64,000 bases of DNA from Streptomyces hygroscopicus subsp. hygroscopicus (GCF_030269125.1 NZ_BSSM01000001.1:806001-870000); one strand, 5' to 3'. Shown: positions 36,130 through 44,685, counted from the stretch's first letter. Numbers and translations are program-made. The notes: generated by a model from the letters alone, not told the origin.

Positions 36130-36481
36130 ATGCGCAACGCCACCTCACTTCTCCCTGCCGTCGCCGCGCTCCTGCTGCTCGCGGCGTGCGTCCGGACCCG
36201 CGGGCGCACCAGAGGGGGGCGCGTCCGGAGCGGGCGCGTCCGCGGCCGGGGGCGGGTCCGGATTCGACGGGTCGGCCCGCCCGCCGGCCCTCAAGCCCGG
36301 TGAGAGCGCCGTGTCGGGCCTCATGTGGCGCGACACCACCGGGTCCGGCACCGCCGTCGACGTCCCGTACGTCAGGGTGCGGGCGAAGCGGGGCGCCGAT
36401 CCGGGGACCATGACGCCGCACCTCGGTCTCGGCACCACCGGCAGGCCGGCCGTCCGCGCCTGGACGCGCCCGTCGTCGTAG
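36130..36481 (+). pseudogene. Small lipoprotein gene with a frameshift in a G6 tract
   Basis: The ATG frame reads MRNATSLLPAVAALLLLAAC, a clear lipoprotein signal with lipobox LLAAC. After GGGGGG at 36214-36219 the frame becomes Arg-rich and stops early. Removing one G restores a natural continuation: Gly/Ser-rich linker, SARPPALKPGESAVSGLMW, VDVPYVRVRAKRGADPG, ending at TAG 36479-36481, about 116 residues in all. It is either a recent pseudogene, a phase-variable homopolymer, or a sequencing error. Confidence 0.7.
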
Positions 36482-36505
36482 ACGCCATGAGGTCTCGGCG
36501 TCGCC

Positions 36506-37003
36506 TCAGCAACCGCAGGCGCCCGCGACCGGGGCGCTGAGCGGGTCGGCGTCGCGGCGCTCCGGCCCCTGCCAGGTCTCGTAGGCGAAGCCCTCGCGCA
36601 CCCAGTACTCGAACCCGCCGAGCATCTCCTTGACCTGGTAACCGAGTTCGGCGAGGGCGAGGGCGGCACGCGTGGCGCCGTTGCAGCCGGGGCCCCAGCA
36701 GTAGGTGACGACGGGGACGGACCTGTCGAGCAGGGCCTCGGCCCGTTCGGGGACGAGGGCGGTGGGCAGGTGGACGGCGCCGGGGATGTGTCCCTGGTCC
36801 CAGGACTCGGTGGAGCGGGAGTCGACGAGGACGAATCCGGGGTCACCCGGGGTGCCGGGGGTGCGGGGAGCGGCGAGCACGGCGGCGACGTCGGCCACGT
36901 CGGCGTGGAAGCGGAGGGAGGCGCGGAAGTAGGCGGCGGCTTCCGCGGGGGCGGCGGGTGCGGTGCGGAGGACCGGGTTCGGGTTCCGGGTGGTCGTGGG
37001 CAT
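36506..37003 (-). CDS. Rhodanese-like sulfurtransferase
   Basis: 165-aa cytoplasmic single-domain rhodanese. The substrate-side motif LVDSRSTESWDQGHIPGA is near residues 60-77, and the active-site loop VVTYCWGPGCNGATRAA carries the catalytic Cys. A GGFEYWVREG segment closes the domain. It transfers sulfane sulphur to thiol or cyanide acceptors; the natural acceptor is unknown. It is divergent from the Lrp-type regulator at 37220, which probably controls it. The promoter region is strongly G-rich on the plus strand. Confidence 0.88.
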   Translation of the reverse strand: MPTTTRNPNPVLRTAPAAPAEAAAYFRASLRFHADVADVAAVLAAPRTPGTPGDPGFVLVDSRSTESWDQGHIPGAVHLPTALVPERAEALLDRSVPVVTYCWGPGCNGATRAALALAELGYQVKEMLGGFEYWVREGFAYETWQGPERRDADPLSAPVAGACGC

Positions 37004-37020
37004 GTGCGGGGCCTTTCTTG

Positions 37021-37097
37021 AGGCGGGGGCGCGGGGCCGTGCGGGGCTGTGCGGGGCTGTGGGGGGGCGATTGCGGGGGCTGTGCGGGGGTGGGGTG
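37021..37097 (+). repeat. G-run array in the rhodanese–Lrp divergent promoter
   Basis: At least seven runs of four to seven G are separated by short spacers, many as GTGCGGGGCT-type units. The spacing fits G-quadruplex potential. It lies directly upstream of the rhodanese start codon. Confidence 0.6.
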
Positions 37098-37219
37098 CGA
37101 GGGCGGGCGACCCGGCCGTTGACCCGGGCTCGAATCTACGGACCGGAACCGGCGCGCTGAAGGCGTGATCCACGGGGCCGGCGGCCGGGCGGCCGGGGAA
37201 TCCGTGCTATTCCTCCTCC

Positions 37220-37666
37220 ATGACCGCGATATCCCCGGACGCCATCGACTGGCGCATTCTCGATGTCCTCCAGCGCGACGGACGGACCAGCTTCGCCGAC
37301 CTCGCACGCGCCGTCTCGATGTCGGCCAGCGCGGTCACGGAGCGCGTGCGGCGGCTGGAGGAGGCGGGGGTGATCAGTGGTTACGCGGCGGTCGTGGACC
37401 CGGAGCGGGTGGGGCTGACGATCATGGCGTTCGTGCGGCTGCGCTACCCGAACAGCAACTACAAGCCGTTCCACGACCTGGTCGAGGCGATGCCGGAGAT
37501 CCTGGAGGCGCATCACGTGACGGGCGACGACTGCTTCGTGATCAAGGTGGCCGCGCGCTCGATGCGCCACCTTGAGGAGGTTTCCGGCCGGATCGGCGGC
37601 CTGGGCTCGGTGACGACCAGCGTCGTGTACTCGTCCCCGCTCCCCCATCGCCCCATCAGCGGCTAA
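37220..37666 (+). CDS. Lrp/AsnC-family transcriptional regulator
   Basis: 148 aa. The N-terminal helix-turn-helix reads DWRILDVLQRDGRTSFADLA with recognition helix SASAVTERVRRLEEAG. The C-terminal RAM/AsnC ligand domain contains FVRLRYPNSNYKPFHDLV and ITGDDCFVIKV-type beta strands (here VTGDDCFVIKVAARS). It is an octameric regulator class sensing amino acids. It is divergent from the rhodanese gene, which is the likely target. Confidence 0.92.
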   Translation: MTAISPDAIDWRILDVLQRDGRTSFADLARAVSMSASAVTERVRRLEEAGVISGYAAVVDPERVGLTIMAFVRLRYPNSNYKPFHDLVEAMPEILEAHHVTGDDCFVIKVAARSMRHLEEVSGRIGGLGSVTTSVVYSSPLPHRPISG

Positions 37667-37774
37667 ACCCACAATGGAGGGCATTGCGGATGAATCGCCC
37701 TCCACCGGGGCATCTGCCCTGAAACCGCAGGTCACTGACGCAACATCACCCGAATGGACCACCCGACAGGCGCC

Positions 37775-37790
37775 ATCTCATATCTGAGAT
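37775..37790 (+). promoter_or_regulatory. Inverted repeat at the HTH-murA promoter
   Basis: ATCTCA-TATC-TGAGAT, perfect 6-bp arms, 13 bp before the start codon. It could be an autoregulatory operator for the N-terminal HTH of the product. Confidence 0.4.
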
Positions 37791-37802
37791 AACCTCAGCC
37801 TC

Positions 37803-39332
37803 ATGGCAGACGACTACCTCGTACGCATCGGCAAGCTCATCCGTGACGCCCGGCAACACCGGGGCTGGACACAGACGCAGCTCGCGGAGGCGCTCGGCAC
37901 CAGCCAGAGCGCGGTCAACCGCATCGAGCGCGGCAACCAGAACATCAGCCTTGAGATGATCGCCCGCATCGGTGAGGCGCTGGACAGCGAGATCGTGTCG
38001 CTGGGCTACGCGGGCCCGATGCATCTGCGGGTCGTCGGCGGCCGCCGGCTGTCCGGCGCCATCGACGTCAAGACGAGCAAGAACGCCTGTGTGGCCCTGC
38101 TCTGCGCGTCCCTGCTGAACAAGGGCCGCACCGTGCTGCGCCGGGTCGCGCGCATCGAGGAGGTGTACCGCCTGCTGGAGGTGCTCAACTCCATCGGTGT
38201 GCGCACCCGCTGGATCAACGACGGGGTCGACCTGGAACTGGTCCCGCCGGCCGAGCTGGAGATGACGGCGATCGACGCCGAGGCCGCCGTACGCACCCGG
38301 TCCATCATCATGTTCCTGGGCCCGCTGCTGCACCGCATGGACCAGTTCAAGCTGCCGTACGCCGGCGGCTGCGACCTCGGCACCCGGACCATCGAGCCGC
38401 ACATGATCGCGCTGCGCCGGTTCGGCCTCCAGATCGCGGCGACCGAGAACCAGTACCACGCGCAGGTGGACCGCACGATCCGCCCGGACCGCCCGATCGT
38501 CCTGACCGAGCGCGGCGACACCGTGACCGAGAACGCGCTGCTGGCCGCGGCGCGGCACGACGGCGTGACCGTCATCCGCAACGCGTCGTCCAACTACATG
38601 GTCCAGGACCTGTGCTTCTTCCTGGAGGCGCTGGGCGTGAAGGTGGAGGGCATCGGCACCACCACGCTGACCGTGCACGGCGTGCCCAACATCGACGTCG
38701 ACGTCGACTACTCCCCCTCCGAGGACCCGGTCGAGGCGATGAGCCTGCTGGCCGCGGCGGTGGTCACCGAGTCCGAACTCACCGTGCGGCGCGTGCCGAT
38801 CGAGTTCCTGGAGATCGAGCTGGCGGTCCTGGAGGAGATGGGCCTCGACCACGACCGTTCACCGGAGTACTTCGCGGACAACGGCCGTACCCGCCTGGTC
38901 GACCTCACGGTCCGCCCCTCCAAGCTGGAGGCGCCGATCGACAAGATCCACCCCATGCCCTTCCCGGGCCTGAACATCGACAACGTCCCGTTCTTCGCCG
39001 CCATCGCCGCGGTCGCCTCCGGCCAGACCCTGATCCACGACTGGGTCTACGACAACCGCGCGATCTACCTCACCGACCTCAACCGCCTCGGCGGCCGCCT
39101 CCAGCTGCTGGACCCCCACCGCGTCCTCGTCGAAGGTCCCACCCGCTGGCGCGCCGCCGAGATGATGTGCCCCCCGGCCCTGCGCCCCGCCGTCGTCGTC
39201 CTGCTGGCGATGATGGCGGCGGAGGGGACGTCGGTGCTGCGCAACGTGTACGTCATCAACCGGGGTTACGAGGACCTCGCGGAGCGGCTGAACTCGATCG
39301 GGGCGCAGATCGAGATCTTCCGGGACATCTGA
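37803..39332 (+). CDS. MurA-like enolpyruvyl transferase with N-terminal XRE domain
   Basis: 509 aa, about 80 longer than MurA. Residues 9-65 form an XRE/HTH_3 domain (WTQTQLAEALGTSQSAVNRI). Residues 75-505 match UDP-GlcNAc 1-carboxyvinyltransferase: Lys93-Asn94 of TSKNACVALL correspond to K22-N23 of E. coli MurA, and Cys190 in GGCDLGTR corresponds to the catalytic Cys115 (the fosfomycin target). The C-terminal motif AEGTSVLRNVYVINRGYEDL is also present. Catalytic residues are therefore kept, so it may be both an enzyme of peptidoglycan precursor synthesis and a DNA-binding regulator. The same fusion occurs, from memory, as SCO5998 in S. coelicolor. Confidence 0.9.
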   Translation: MADDYLVRIGKLIRDARQHRGWTQTQLAEALGTSQSAVNRIERGNQNISLEMIARIGEALDSEIVSLGYAGPMHLRVVGGRRLSGAIDVKTSKNACVALLCASLLNKGRTVLRRVARIEEVYRLLEVLNSIGVRTRWINDGVDLELVPPAELEMTAIDAEAAVRTRSIIMFLGPLLHRMDQFKLPYAGGCDLGTRTIEPHMIALRRFGLQIAATENQYHAQVDRTIRPDRPIVLTERGDTVTENALLAAARHDGVTVIRNASSNYMVQDLCFFLEALGVKVEGIGTTTLTVHGVPNIDVDVDYSPSEDPVEAMSLLAAAVVTESELTVRRVPIEFLEIELAVLEEMGLDHDRSPEYFADNGRTRLVDLTVRPSKLEAPIDKIHPMPFPGLNIDNVPFFAAIAAVASGQTLIHDWVYDNRAIYLTDLNRLGGRLQLLDPHRVLVEGPTRWRAAEMMCPPALRPAVVVLLAMMAAEGTSVLRNVYVINRGYEDLAERLNSIGAQIEIFRDI

Positions 39333-39789
39333 GGGTTCTGTGCGAAAGGCGCCGTCAGACCCCACCGACCTGCATGGACATGCGAGGAAACGGGAGATGG
39401 CGGCGCCTGTGGGACTTCTCTGGGACTTTCGTCGGGGACCGAGGGCTTCGGGTCGCCGCGCGATTCCACATGGCGCGTCCCCGGAACACTCCCGAAGTGA
39501 CAGAGCGCTGCTTGTCGATGAGCCGTTGGGATGCGTCGGGGTCGGACAAGGTGACGGAGCCCGTGAGCGGCCGGCCGGCGGCGGCACCCGTCATCGCCCT
39601 CGCGCGGGCAGTGGAGTCCCGGCTCTCCTCTGTAGAGGACACCGACGCGGCCTGGGAACGCGTACAGAAGCGACTGAGCGAGGAGTTCGGCAGGCTCCCG
39701 GAACAGGGCGTCGGGGGCGGTGAGGTGAGCGAACGGGGTGTAGTCGCTCAAGGTCATCCCGGCGCGTTCTTCCACCCCCGGTCACGGGC
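39333..39789. other. 457-bp spacer with unresolved coding signals
   Basis: Both strands carry coding-like stretches: on the plus strand VIALARAVESRLSSVEDTDA (about 39590-39650), on the minus strand MTLSDYTPFAHLTAPDALF (about 39758-39700). Neither makes a complete gene with a good start and stop without running into neighbours. It may hold one decayed gene. Confidence 0.35.
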
Positions 39790-40278
39790 TCATGCGGGAG
39801 TCGCGCACACGCACTCCGCCCACACGGTCTTGCCCGGACCTTCGGGCCGGAGGTGCCAGCCCCAGCGGGTGGCGAGCGCCGCGACCAGGAGCAGCCCTCG
39901 GCCGCCGGTGTCCTCGGAGTCGGGGGCGGGCAGCGCTTCCGGTCGAGGTGGCGTGCGTTCGGTGCGGGTGTCGGTGACCTCGATCCTGACCGTGCGGGTG
40001 GGCGCGCTCACGTGCAGGAGCAGATGGAAGTCCCGACCGCGGACGTGGCCGTGCCGTACGGCGTTGGCGGTCAGCTCGCCGAGGACCAGCACGATCTCTT
40101 CGTGCGGGTCGGTGCCGTACGGGATGCCCCAGGTGTCCAGCCGGTGGGCGGCCAGTCGGCGGGCGAGGCGGGCACCGCGTGGGGTGGAGGTGAAACGCAT
40201 CTCGAAGGTACGGCTCAAGTCGTCACCGAGGCCGCTGGGTTGGGGTGCGCTGATGGGGCTGGGGAGTCGGCTCGTCAT
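39790..40278 (-). CDS. RsbW/HATPase_c-type ATP-binding regulator
   Basis: 162-aa stand-alone GHKL ATPase of the Streptomyces anti-sigma-like family. The N-terminal segment FTSTPRGARLARRLAAHRL precedes the N-box ELTANAVRHG (about 73-82), the G1 region VTDTRTE and the G2 box GGRGLLLVAALATRWGW. It probably binds ATP and acts on a sigma factor antagonist or on the adjacent XRE protein. It is divergent from the XRE-DUF5753/DUF397 pair at 40423, making the three-gene arrangement typical of whiJ-like loci. Confidence 0.88.
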   Translation of the reverse strand: MTSRLPSPISAPQPSGLGDDLSRTFEMRFTSTPRGARLARRLAAHRLDTWGIPYGTDPHEEIVLVLGELTANAVRHGHVRGRDFHLLLHVSAPTRTVRIEVTDTRTERTPPRPEALPAPDSEDTGGRGLLLVAALATRWGWHLRPEGPGKTVWAECVCATPA

Positions 40279-40422
40279 GCCGACAACGGTGTCCCCGGTC
40301 GCGTAGCGTGACCAGTGGTGACGCACCGACGCGGGCCGTTGTACGCGTGAAGGTGGTGCGGGTACGAGGCGCGCGGCGTGACGAGGCCGCCGGGGCGGCG
40401 TTGGGCCAGGGAGGCGGTAGAG

Positions 40423-41292
40423 ATGACCGAGGGCACGGACGAGAGGGCCGAGACCGTGGTGGCGGACGACTCGGGGCAGGCGACGGCGGACACGTCCGGC
40501 CAGGCCGTGGTCATCGCGTTCGGGCAGACGTTGAAGACGCTGCGGGTGCGGGCGGGCCTGGAGCGCGAGGAGTTCGGGCGGCGGATCGGATACTCGGCGT
40601 CCACGGTCGCGTCGTACGAGCAGGGGCGGCGGATTCCGTCACCCCGGACCATCGAGCGGGCGGACGAGGTCCTGGACGCGGGCGGGTTGCTGACGGTGTG
40701 GAAGGAGCAGGTGGAGCGGGCTCAGTATCCGGTGTTCTTCCAGGGGATGGCGGCGCTGGAGAAAGAGGCTCTTGAGCTACTCGCGTACGACACCCATGTG
40801 CTCAATGGTCTGCTCCAGACCGAGGAGTACACGCGGGCAGTCCTCAACATGCGGCGCCCGGTCCTGGACCAGGAGACCGTCGAGCAACGTGTGGCGGCCC
40901 GCATGGCCCGACAGGACATCTTCAACCGCTGGCCCGCGCCGCTACTGAGCTTCGTGCTCGAAGAGGCGGCCCTGCGACACCCCTGGGGCGGCAAGACGGT
41001 GCACCGCGGTCAGTTGGAACAACTGCTTCTGATCGCCGAAAAGCAGAACGTCGAGATGCAAGTCATGCCCACAGACCGCGAGTGCAACGCTGGCGTAGAT
41101 GGCGCGTTCACGGTCATCACGCGCAAGGACGGAATGAGGTTCGTCTATACCGAAGTCCAGGGAACCAGCGCCCTCCAGACCGAGCCGGAGCAGACGACTC
41201 TCGCTGCCGCCCGCTATGGGATCATCCGATCACAGGCTCTCCCCTCGCGAGAGTCGCTCGACTTCGTGGAAAGGTTGCTGAGATCGCTATGA
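40423..41292 (+). CDS. XRE-family regulator with DUF5753 domain (WhiJ-like)
   Basis: About 289 aa. The helix-turn-helix is LRVRAGLEREEFGRRIGYSASTVASYEQG (about 38-66). The C-terminal DUF5753 region (about 105-280) contains HVLNGLLQTEEYTRAVL, VEQRVAARMARQ and MPTDRECNAGVDGAFTVI. ATG at 40423 follows a purine-rich stretch; an in-frame ATG 45 nt upstream is possible. The stop overlaps the DUF397 start (ATGA). In Streptomyces such pairs control development and secondary metabolism, with the DUF397 protein thought to antagonise the DNA-binding protein. Confidence 0.9.
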   Translation: MTEGTDERAETVVADDSGQATADTSGQAVVIAFGQTLKTLRVRAGLEREEFGRRIGYSASTVASYEQGRRIPSPRTIERADEVLDAGGLLTVWKEQVERAQYPVFFQGMAALEKEALELLAYDTHVLNGLLQTEEYTRAVLNMRRPVLDQETVEQRVAARMARQDIFNRWPAPLLSFVLEEAALRHPWGGKTVHRGQLEQLLLIAEKQNVEMQVMPTDRECNAGVDGAFTVITRKDGMRFVYTEVQGTSALQTEPEQTTLAAARYGIIRSQALPSRESLDFVERLLRSL

Positions 41293-41486
41293 ACAGCTCT
41301 GAGTCCTCAGCCGTAGCCTCCGACCTCACTTGGTTCAAGAGCAGCTACAGCGGAGCCGAGGGTGGCCAGTGCGTCGAGGCCGCGGCCGACACGGGAGTCG
41401 TATACATCCGTGACTCCAAGGCCGTGGCCGGACCCATTATCCGTGTGTCTCACGAAACGTGGGCGGGGTTCGTCAGGAAGGCCTGA
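41289..41486 (+). CDS. DUF397-family protein
   Basis: 65 aa. The family signature LTWFKSSYSGAEGGQCVEAA is at residues 13-32, then VYIRDSK and a terminal HETWAGFVRKA. The start overlaps the XRE gene by 4 nt, indicating coupling. It probably forms a regulatory or antitoxin-like pair with it. A strong terminator follows 15 nt after the stop. Confidence 0.9.
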   Translation: MNSSESSAVASDLTWFKSSYSGAEGGQCVEAAADTGVVYIRDSKAVAGPIIRVSHETWAGFVRKA

Positions 41487-41501
41487 CGGTCGTACGTCAA
41501 A

Positions 41502-41543
41502 GCGTGAGCCCTGCCGCCCGCTCAAGGACGGCAGGGCTCACGC
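41502..41543 (+). terminator. Terminator after the DUF397 gene
   Basis: Perfect 15-bp stem, GCGTGAGCCCTGCCG with CGGCAGGGCTCACGC, loop of 12 nt. Confidence 0.9.
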
Positions 41544-41681
41544 GTCACGGCTACCGTGCCCAGGGTGATCCACGGTGGCGCGCGTCGAGGCGGGCAGGAG
41601 CCGTGGCCGTGAGGGACGCCGGGCCGGCCGGCGTCGACCGGACCCTTGGTGAGGAGCGCGGTCACCTGTCACGATCCGGCC

Positions 41682-41897
41682 GTGGTCAAACTTTCGAAGA
41701 TCGCGAGGCAGGCAGACGTCCTCCTCGACTTGATGGGCGTGGCGGTCGGTTCGCTGCTGCTGGTGATCGGCATCGGGACCTACCGCGACGGTGGGTCCGT
41801 GGGCTGGCCCATCGCCGGATCAGTGCTTTTCTTGGTCGACCTCTGGGTAGCCCGGCGTCGATTCGCCCGGCGCAGGAAGCCGACTCCGTCGTTGTAG
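41682..41897 (+). CDS. Small membrane protein, 71 aa
   Basis: From GTG at 41682 the product reads VVKLSKIARQADVLLDLMGV with two hydrophobic helices (VAVGSLLLVIGIGTYRDG and WPIAGSVLFLVDLWVA) and a basic tail RRRFARRRKP. Two-helix hairpin, both ends likely cytoplasmic. No family is recognised. An upstream in-frame GTG at 41646 would add 12 unlikely residues. Confidence 0.55.
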   Translation: MVKLSKIARQADVLLDLMGVAVGSLLLVIGIGTYRDGGSVGWPIAGSVLFLVDLWVARRRFARRRKPTPSL

Positions 41898-42385
41898 GGC
41901 CGCGCCTCTGAACCGCCCACGCGCCGGAAGTCCCTCCGTCGCGGCTTTGACCGGGGCTTCGTCGTCTTCGCGGTGTTGTCCGGTCCGGTCATCTCCCTGA
42001 CGTGGGTGCCCGTCATGACCGCCCCGGTACCGCGTGACGAACCGTCACGCACGAGCGCCCGGGGGTCGGAGCCACAGCGCTACGGATCGGAGGGCCACTG
42101 ACATCAACGGCCCGGCAGGGAACGGTGAGGGTGAGCGCGTGGACGACGCAGGGACGAGGCCACAGGCCCGAGACCCGTGCGGGCCCGGAAGGCCGCGGTG
42201 TCGCCGGAGGCATGGAGGCATCGACCACGTGCGTTCGCGGCACCCCGCACCCGTGGACGCGGTGCACCGGCGACCGGCGGAAGCGGCGAGTTCGCGTCCG
42301 ACGCCGACGTGGTGGCGGGGTACTCCCCGTGGAGGAGGGCCTGTCATCCCGCGTGCGGATGCGGGGGCGTCTCGGGGTGCGCACG
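41898..42385. other. 488-bp stretch without a supported gene
   Basis: High GC with open frames on several strands but no ribosome site or recognisable product. It may contain the promoter of the membrane protein at 42386. Confidence 0.4.
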
Positions 42386-42922
42386 ATGGAGGCCATGGTG
42401 AAGACCGACGCGTTACCCGATGTTCCCCGTTGGGCCGTCCTCGCCGCCCACACCGTGCCCCTTGTCACCCTGCCGTCCGGCCTGTGGCGGATCGCCCAGG
42501 TCGCCGGGCTCCCGGTGGCCGAGCAGTCGGGCCGCAACGGTCGCGAGGCCGTCGTGGCCGTCTCGCTGACCTTGATCACAGAGGGTCTCGCGCTGCTCAC
42601 GCTCGGACTGGTACGGCCGTGGGGCGAGGTCGCACCGCGCCGGCTCCCGCTCATCGGCGGACGTCGCGTCAACGCGCTCGCGGCGGCGGCCTCGGCCATG
42701 CTCGGGGCGGCGGTGCTCTGCGCCACGGTCGGGTGGTTCGCCTGGACCCAGGCGGCAGGGCTGATGGAGCGCGTCACGCGGACGCCGGCCCAGCAAGTGC
42801 TCCTCGTGGTCTGCTACGCCCCGCTGCCGGCCTGGGCGCCCCTCCTCGCGGCCACGGCGCTCGCGTACTACCGGCGCAGGACGACCACGTCATCAGCGGG
42901 TCACCCGCCCCCTTCCCCCTGA
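42386..42922 (+). CDS. Four-helix membrane protein
   Basis: 178 aa from ATG 42386; a second ATG at 42395 directly after GGAGGCC is also possible. Four hydrophobic segments are visible: WAVLAAHTVPLVTLPSGLW, AVVAVSLTLITEGLALLTLG, ALAAAASAMLGAAVLCATVG and VLLVVCYAPLPAWAPLLAAT. No catalytic motif. The 3' end overlaps the convergent ferritin-like gene by 22 nt. Unknown function. Confidence 0.65.
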   Translation: MEAMVKTDALPDVPRWAVLAAHTVPLVTLPSGLWRIAQVAGLPVAEQSGRNGREAVVAVSLTLITEGLALLTLGLVRPWGEVAPRRLPLIGGRRVNALAAAASAMLGAAVLCATVGWFAWTQAAGLMERVTRTPAQQVLLVVCYAPLPAWAPLLAATALAYYRRRTTTSSAGHPPPSP

Positions 42923-43686
42923 CGACGTGTGCGGGACGCGGTGGGCTGCCGCTCGGCGGCCGTACTCGTCCACGCGTCCGGGAGGGGCGCGAGGACAGCG
43001 GAGACGACCGTGCCGGAAGAGGCCATGACGTCGGACACGAATCGCGGCCGCCCGATGCCGAGTCGGCGCAGCGCCGCCCCGTGGTCGGCGGCGACGACGA
43101 GGGAGACGACGAGGAGGAGAAGCTGCCACAGGGCCATCACCGGTCGGCGCGTCGTGCGGGGCAGGTCCATCAGGGAGGCGTGCAGTCGCTCGCAGTGGAA
43201 CGGGACGTGGCGCTGCTCGTCGGACAGGATCCGTCCCGCCACGTCCGAGGTGAGCGCGTCGTGGCTCCCGTCACGCAGGGCCCGGTAGTAGCGCAGTGCC
43301 ACCACCTCGGCGATCATCAGCACCAGAAGCTCCATGCGCAGGCCCATGAGCCGCCGCAGTCGGACGAAGACCGCGTCGCTCCAGTGGCCGGTCAGCGTCG
43401 GTACACCGCCCGCGGCCAACAGCCGGGCCAGCAGACGGGCGTGGTGCTGCTCCTCGGCGACGAAGAGCCGGACCGCCCGCGCGTAGTCGCCGTCGCCCGC
43501 CGCGTCGGCCTTGCCGACGAGGTTGGCGCCGTCGCCGTCCTCGCCGATCTGGAAACGCTGGATGCCGGCCCACACCGCCGGATGCAGTGTCGCGCCCCGC
43601 GCCCAGTCCGGTTCGCCCCGGGCGCGCCTGCGCTCGCGCTCCTCCTCGAACCGCCTCGTCCACTGGGCGAAGCCTCCCGTACGCAC
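42901..43686 (-). CDS. Ferritin-like domain protein with C-terminal membrane helix
   Basis: 261 aa from GTG 43686, preceded by GAGGGGAG. A four-helix di-iron-type domain is suggested by FVAEEQHHARLLARLL (E-x2-H) and ILSDEQRHVPFHCERL (D-E-x2-H), separated by about 80 residues, with helices MELLVLMIAEVVALRYYRAL between them. Near residue 205 a hydrophobic segment WQLLLLVVSLVVAADHG may anchor it. Members of this family include hydroxylases and iron-binding proteins; the exact role cannot be told. It appears alone. Confidence 0.7.
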   Translation of the reverse strand: MRTGGFAQWTRRFEEERERRRARGEPDWARGATLHPAVWAGIQRFQIGEDGDGANLVGKADAAGDGDYARAVRLFVAEEQHHARLLARLLAAGGVPTLTGHWSDAVFVRLRRLMGLRMELLVLMIAEVVALRYYRALRDGSHDALTSDVAGRILSDEQRHVPFHCERLHASLMDLPRTTRRPVMALWQLLLLVVSLVVAADHGAALRRLGIGRPRFVSDVMASSGTVVSAVLAPLPDAWTSTAAERQPTASRTRRQGEGGG

Positions 43687-43932
43687 CCGGTCTCCCCTCT
43701 CCGGGGCCCAGCCGTTGTGCCCCGGAGAGGGACGACGCCGGCAGGCAGCGGACCGTTCCCCCGCCCACCGCAGCAAGCCGATCGGCACGGCGGCTCTCTT
43801 CTGCCGGCCGGGCCGACGAGCGCAGCGGCTGCGGCGCCTGCCCGGCGGCTGGATGCTCGCGGGTGCCGGCGGACGGGACCGGTATCGTTTGCCGGCTCCG
43901 TGCGACAGGCGATGACGGATCTGGGGAGGATC

Positions 43933-44685
43933 ATGAGCGGGATCAGCGGGCGAAGACGCCTGGCGGTCGTGGGGTTGTTGGCCTTCGGGGTGACAGCTTG
44001 CGGTGGCGGGCACGGCGGAGGTGGCCCGGCGGCGAAGGGAGCGGTCGGACGGGGTGCGGAGCGGCATGTGCGGGTGCTGTCGCAGGAGCAGCTCGAAGAC
44101 GACGTCGTGGACGCTCATGACCTGCCCGGAGTCCGGGTGAACGCGATCGGGACCGGCGCGAGGGGTCTGGGGAGCGATGTCGTCCGTGCCGACCGCGGAA
44201 CGGACACCGCACCCTCCTCGTGCGCGCCGGTCAGCGCCGTGCTGAACGGGGCCAGCGCGTACACACCCGTCGGGAGCGTGGTGCGCGTCGCGGGCAGGAA
44301 GGGACACTCCGCGATCCTCACCCTGGTGTCGTACCGCCCCGCGGATGCCGCTCGGGCGATCGGCGAGCTGCGCACGGCCTTGAAGACCTGCGTGGGATTC
44401 ACGCGGGACACCATGAACGTGACCTGCGAGGACATCGAGGTCACCGACGCGCCGGCGCAGGGGGACGAGGGGGTCGCCTTCCGGTTCGCGACCGTCATGG
44501 GCTCCGGTACGGACAGCTTGAGGGTTCCCACCAGCGTGGCCGCCGTACGTCACGGGTCAACGGTGGCGGTCTACAAGGCGATCTCCGACGTTCCCGGCAA
44601 GCCGGCGGACATCCCCGGCGACCTCGTCGACGCCCAGTCGAAGGTGCTGGACGCCGCCGTGCGCGCCGCTCCGGTCAGCGGGTGA
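43933..44685 (+). CDS. Secreted lipoprotein of unknown function
   Basis: 250 aa. GGGGAGGA precedes the ATG. The signal LAVVGLLAFGVTAC ends in a lipobox VTAC with the Cys at about residue 23, followed by Gly-rich GGGHGGGGPA. The mature domain has three Cys (SSCAPVSAV, LKTCVGFTR, VTCEDIEV) and strands such as AILTLVSYRPADAARAI, resembling actinobacterial sensor/lipoprotein domains. No enzyme motif is seen. The stop overlaps the end of a decayed hydrolase on the other strand. Confidence 0.75.
   Translation: MSGISGRRRLAVVGLLAFGVTACGGGHGGGGPAAKGAVGRGAERHVRVLSQEQLEDDVVDAHDLPGVRVNAIGTGARGLGSDVVRADRGTDTAPSSCAPVSAVLNGASAYTPVGSVVRVAGRKGHSAILTLVSYRPADAARAIGELRTALKTCVGFTRDTMNVTCEDIEVTDAPAQGDEGVAFRFATVMGSGTDSLRVPTSVAAVRHGSTVAVYKAISDVPGKPADIPGDLVDAQSKVLDAAVRAAPVSG

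Noticed and set aside
37803..39332. Annotating this as a plain murA
   Set aside because: The additional N-terminal XRE domain and gene position show it is the HTH-fused paralogue, so the bare symbol would mislead.
39518..40306. Plus-strand frame starting MSRWDASG after HTH-murA
   Set aside because: The first third looks coding, but it continues antisense through the well-supported ATPase gene; no complete gene could be defined.
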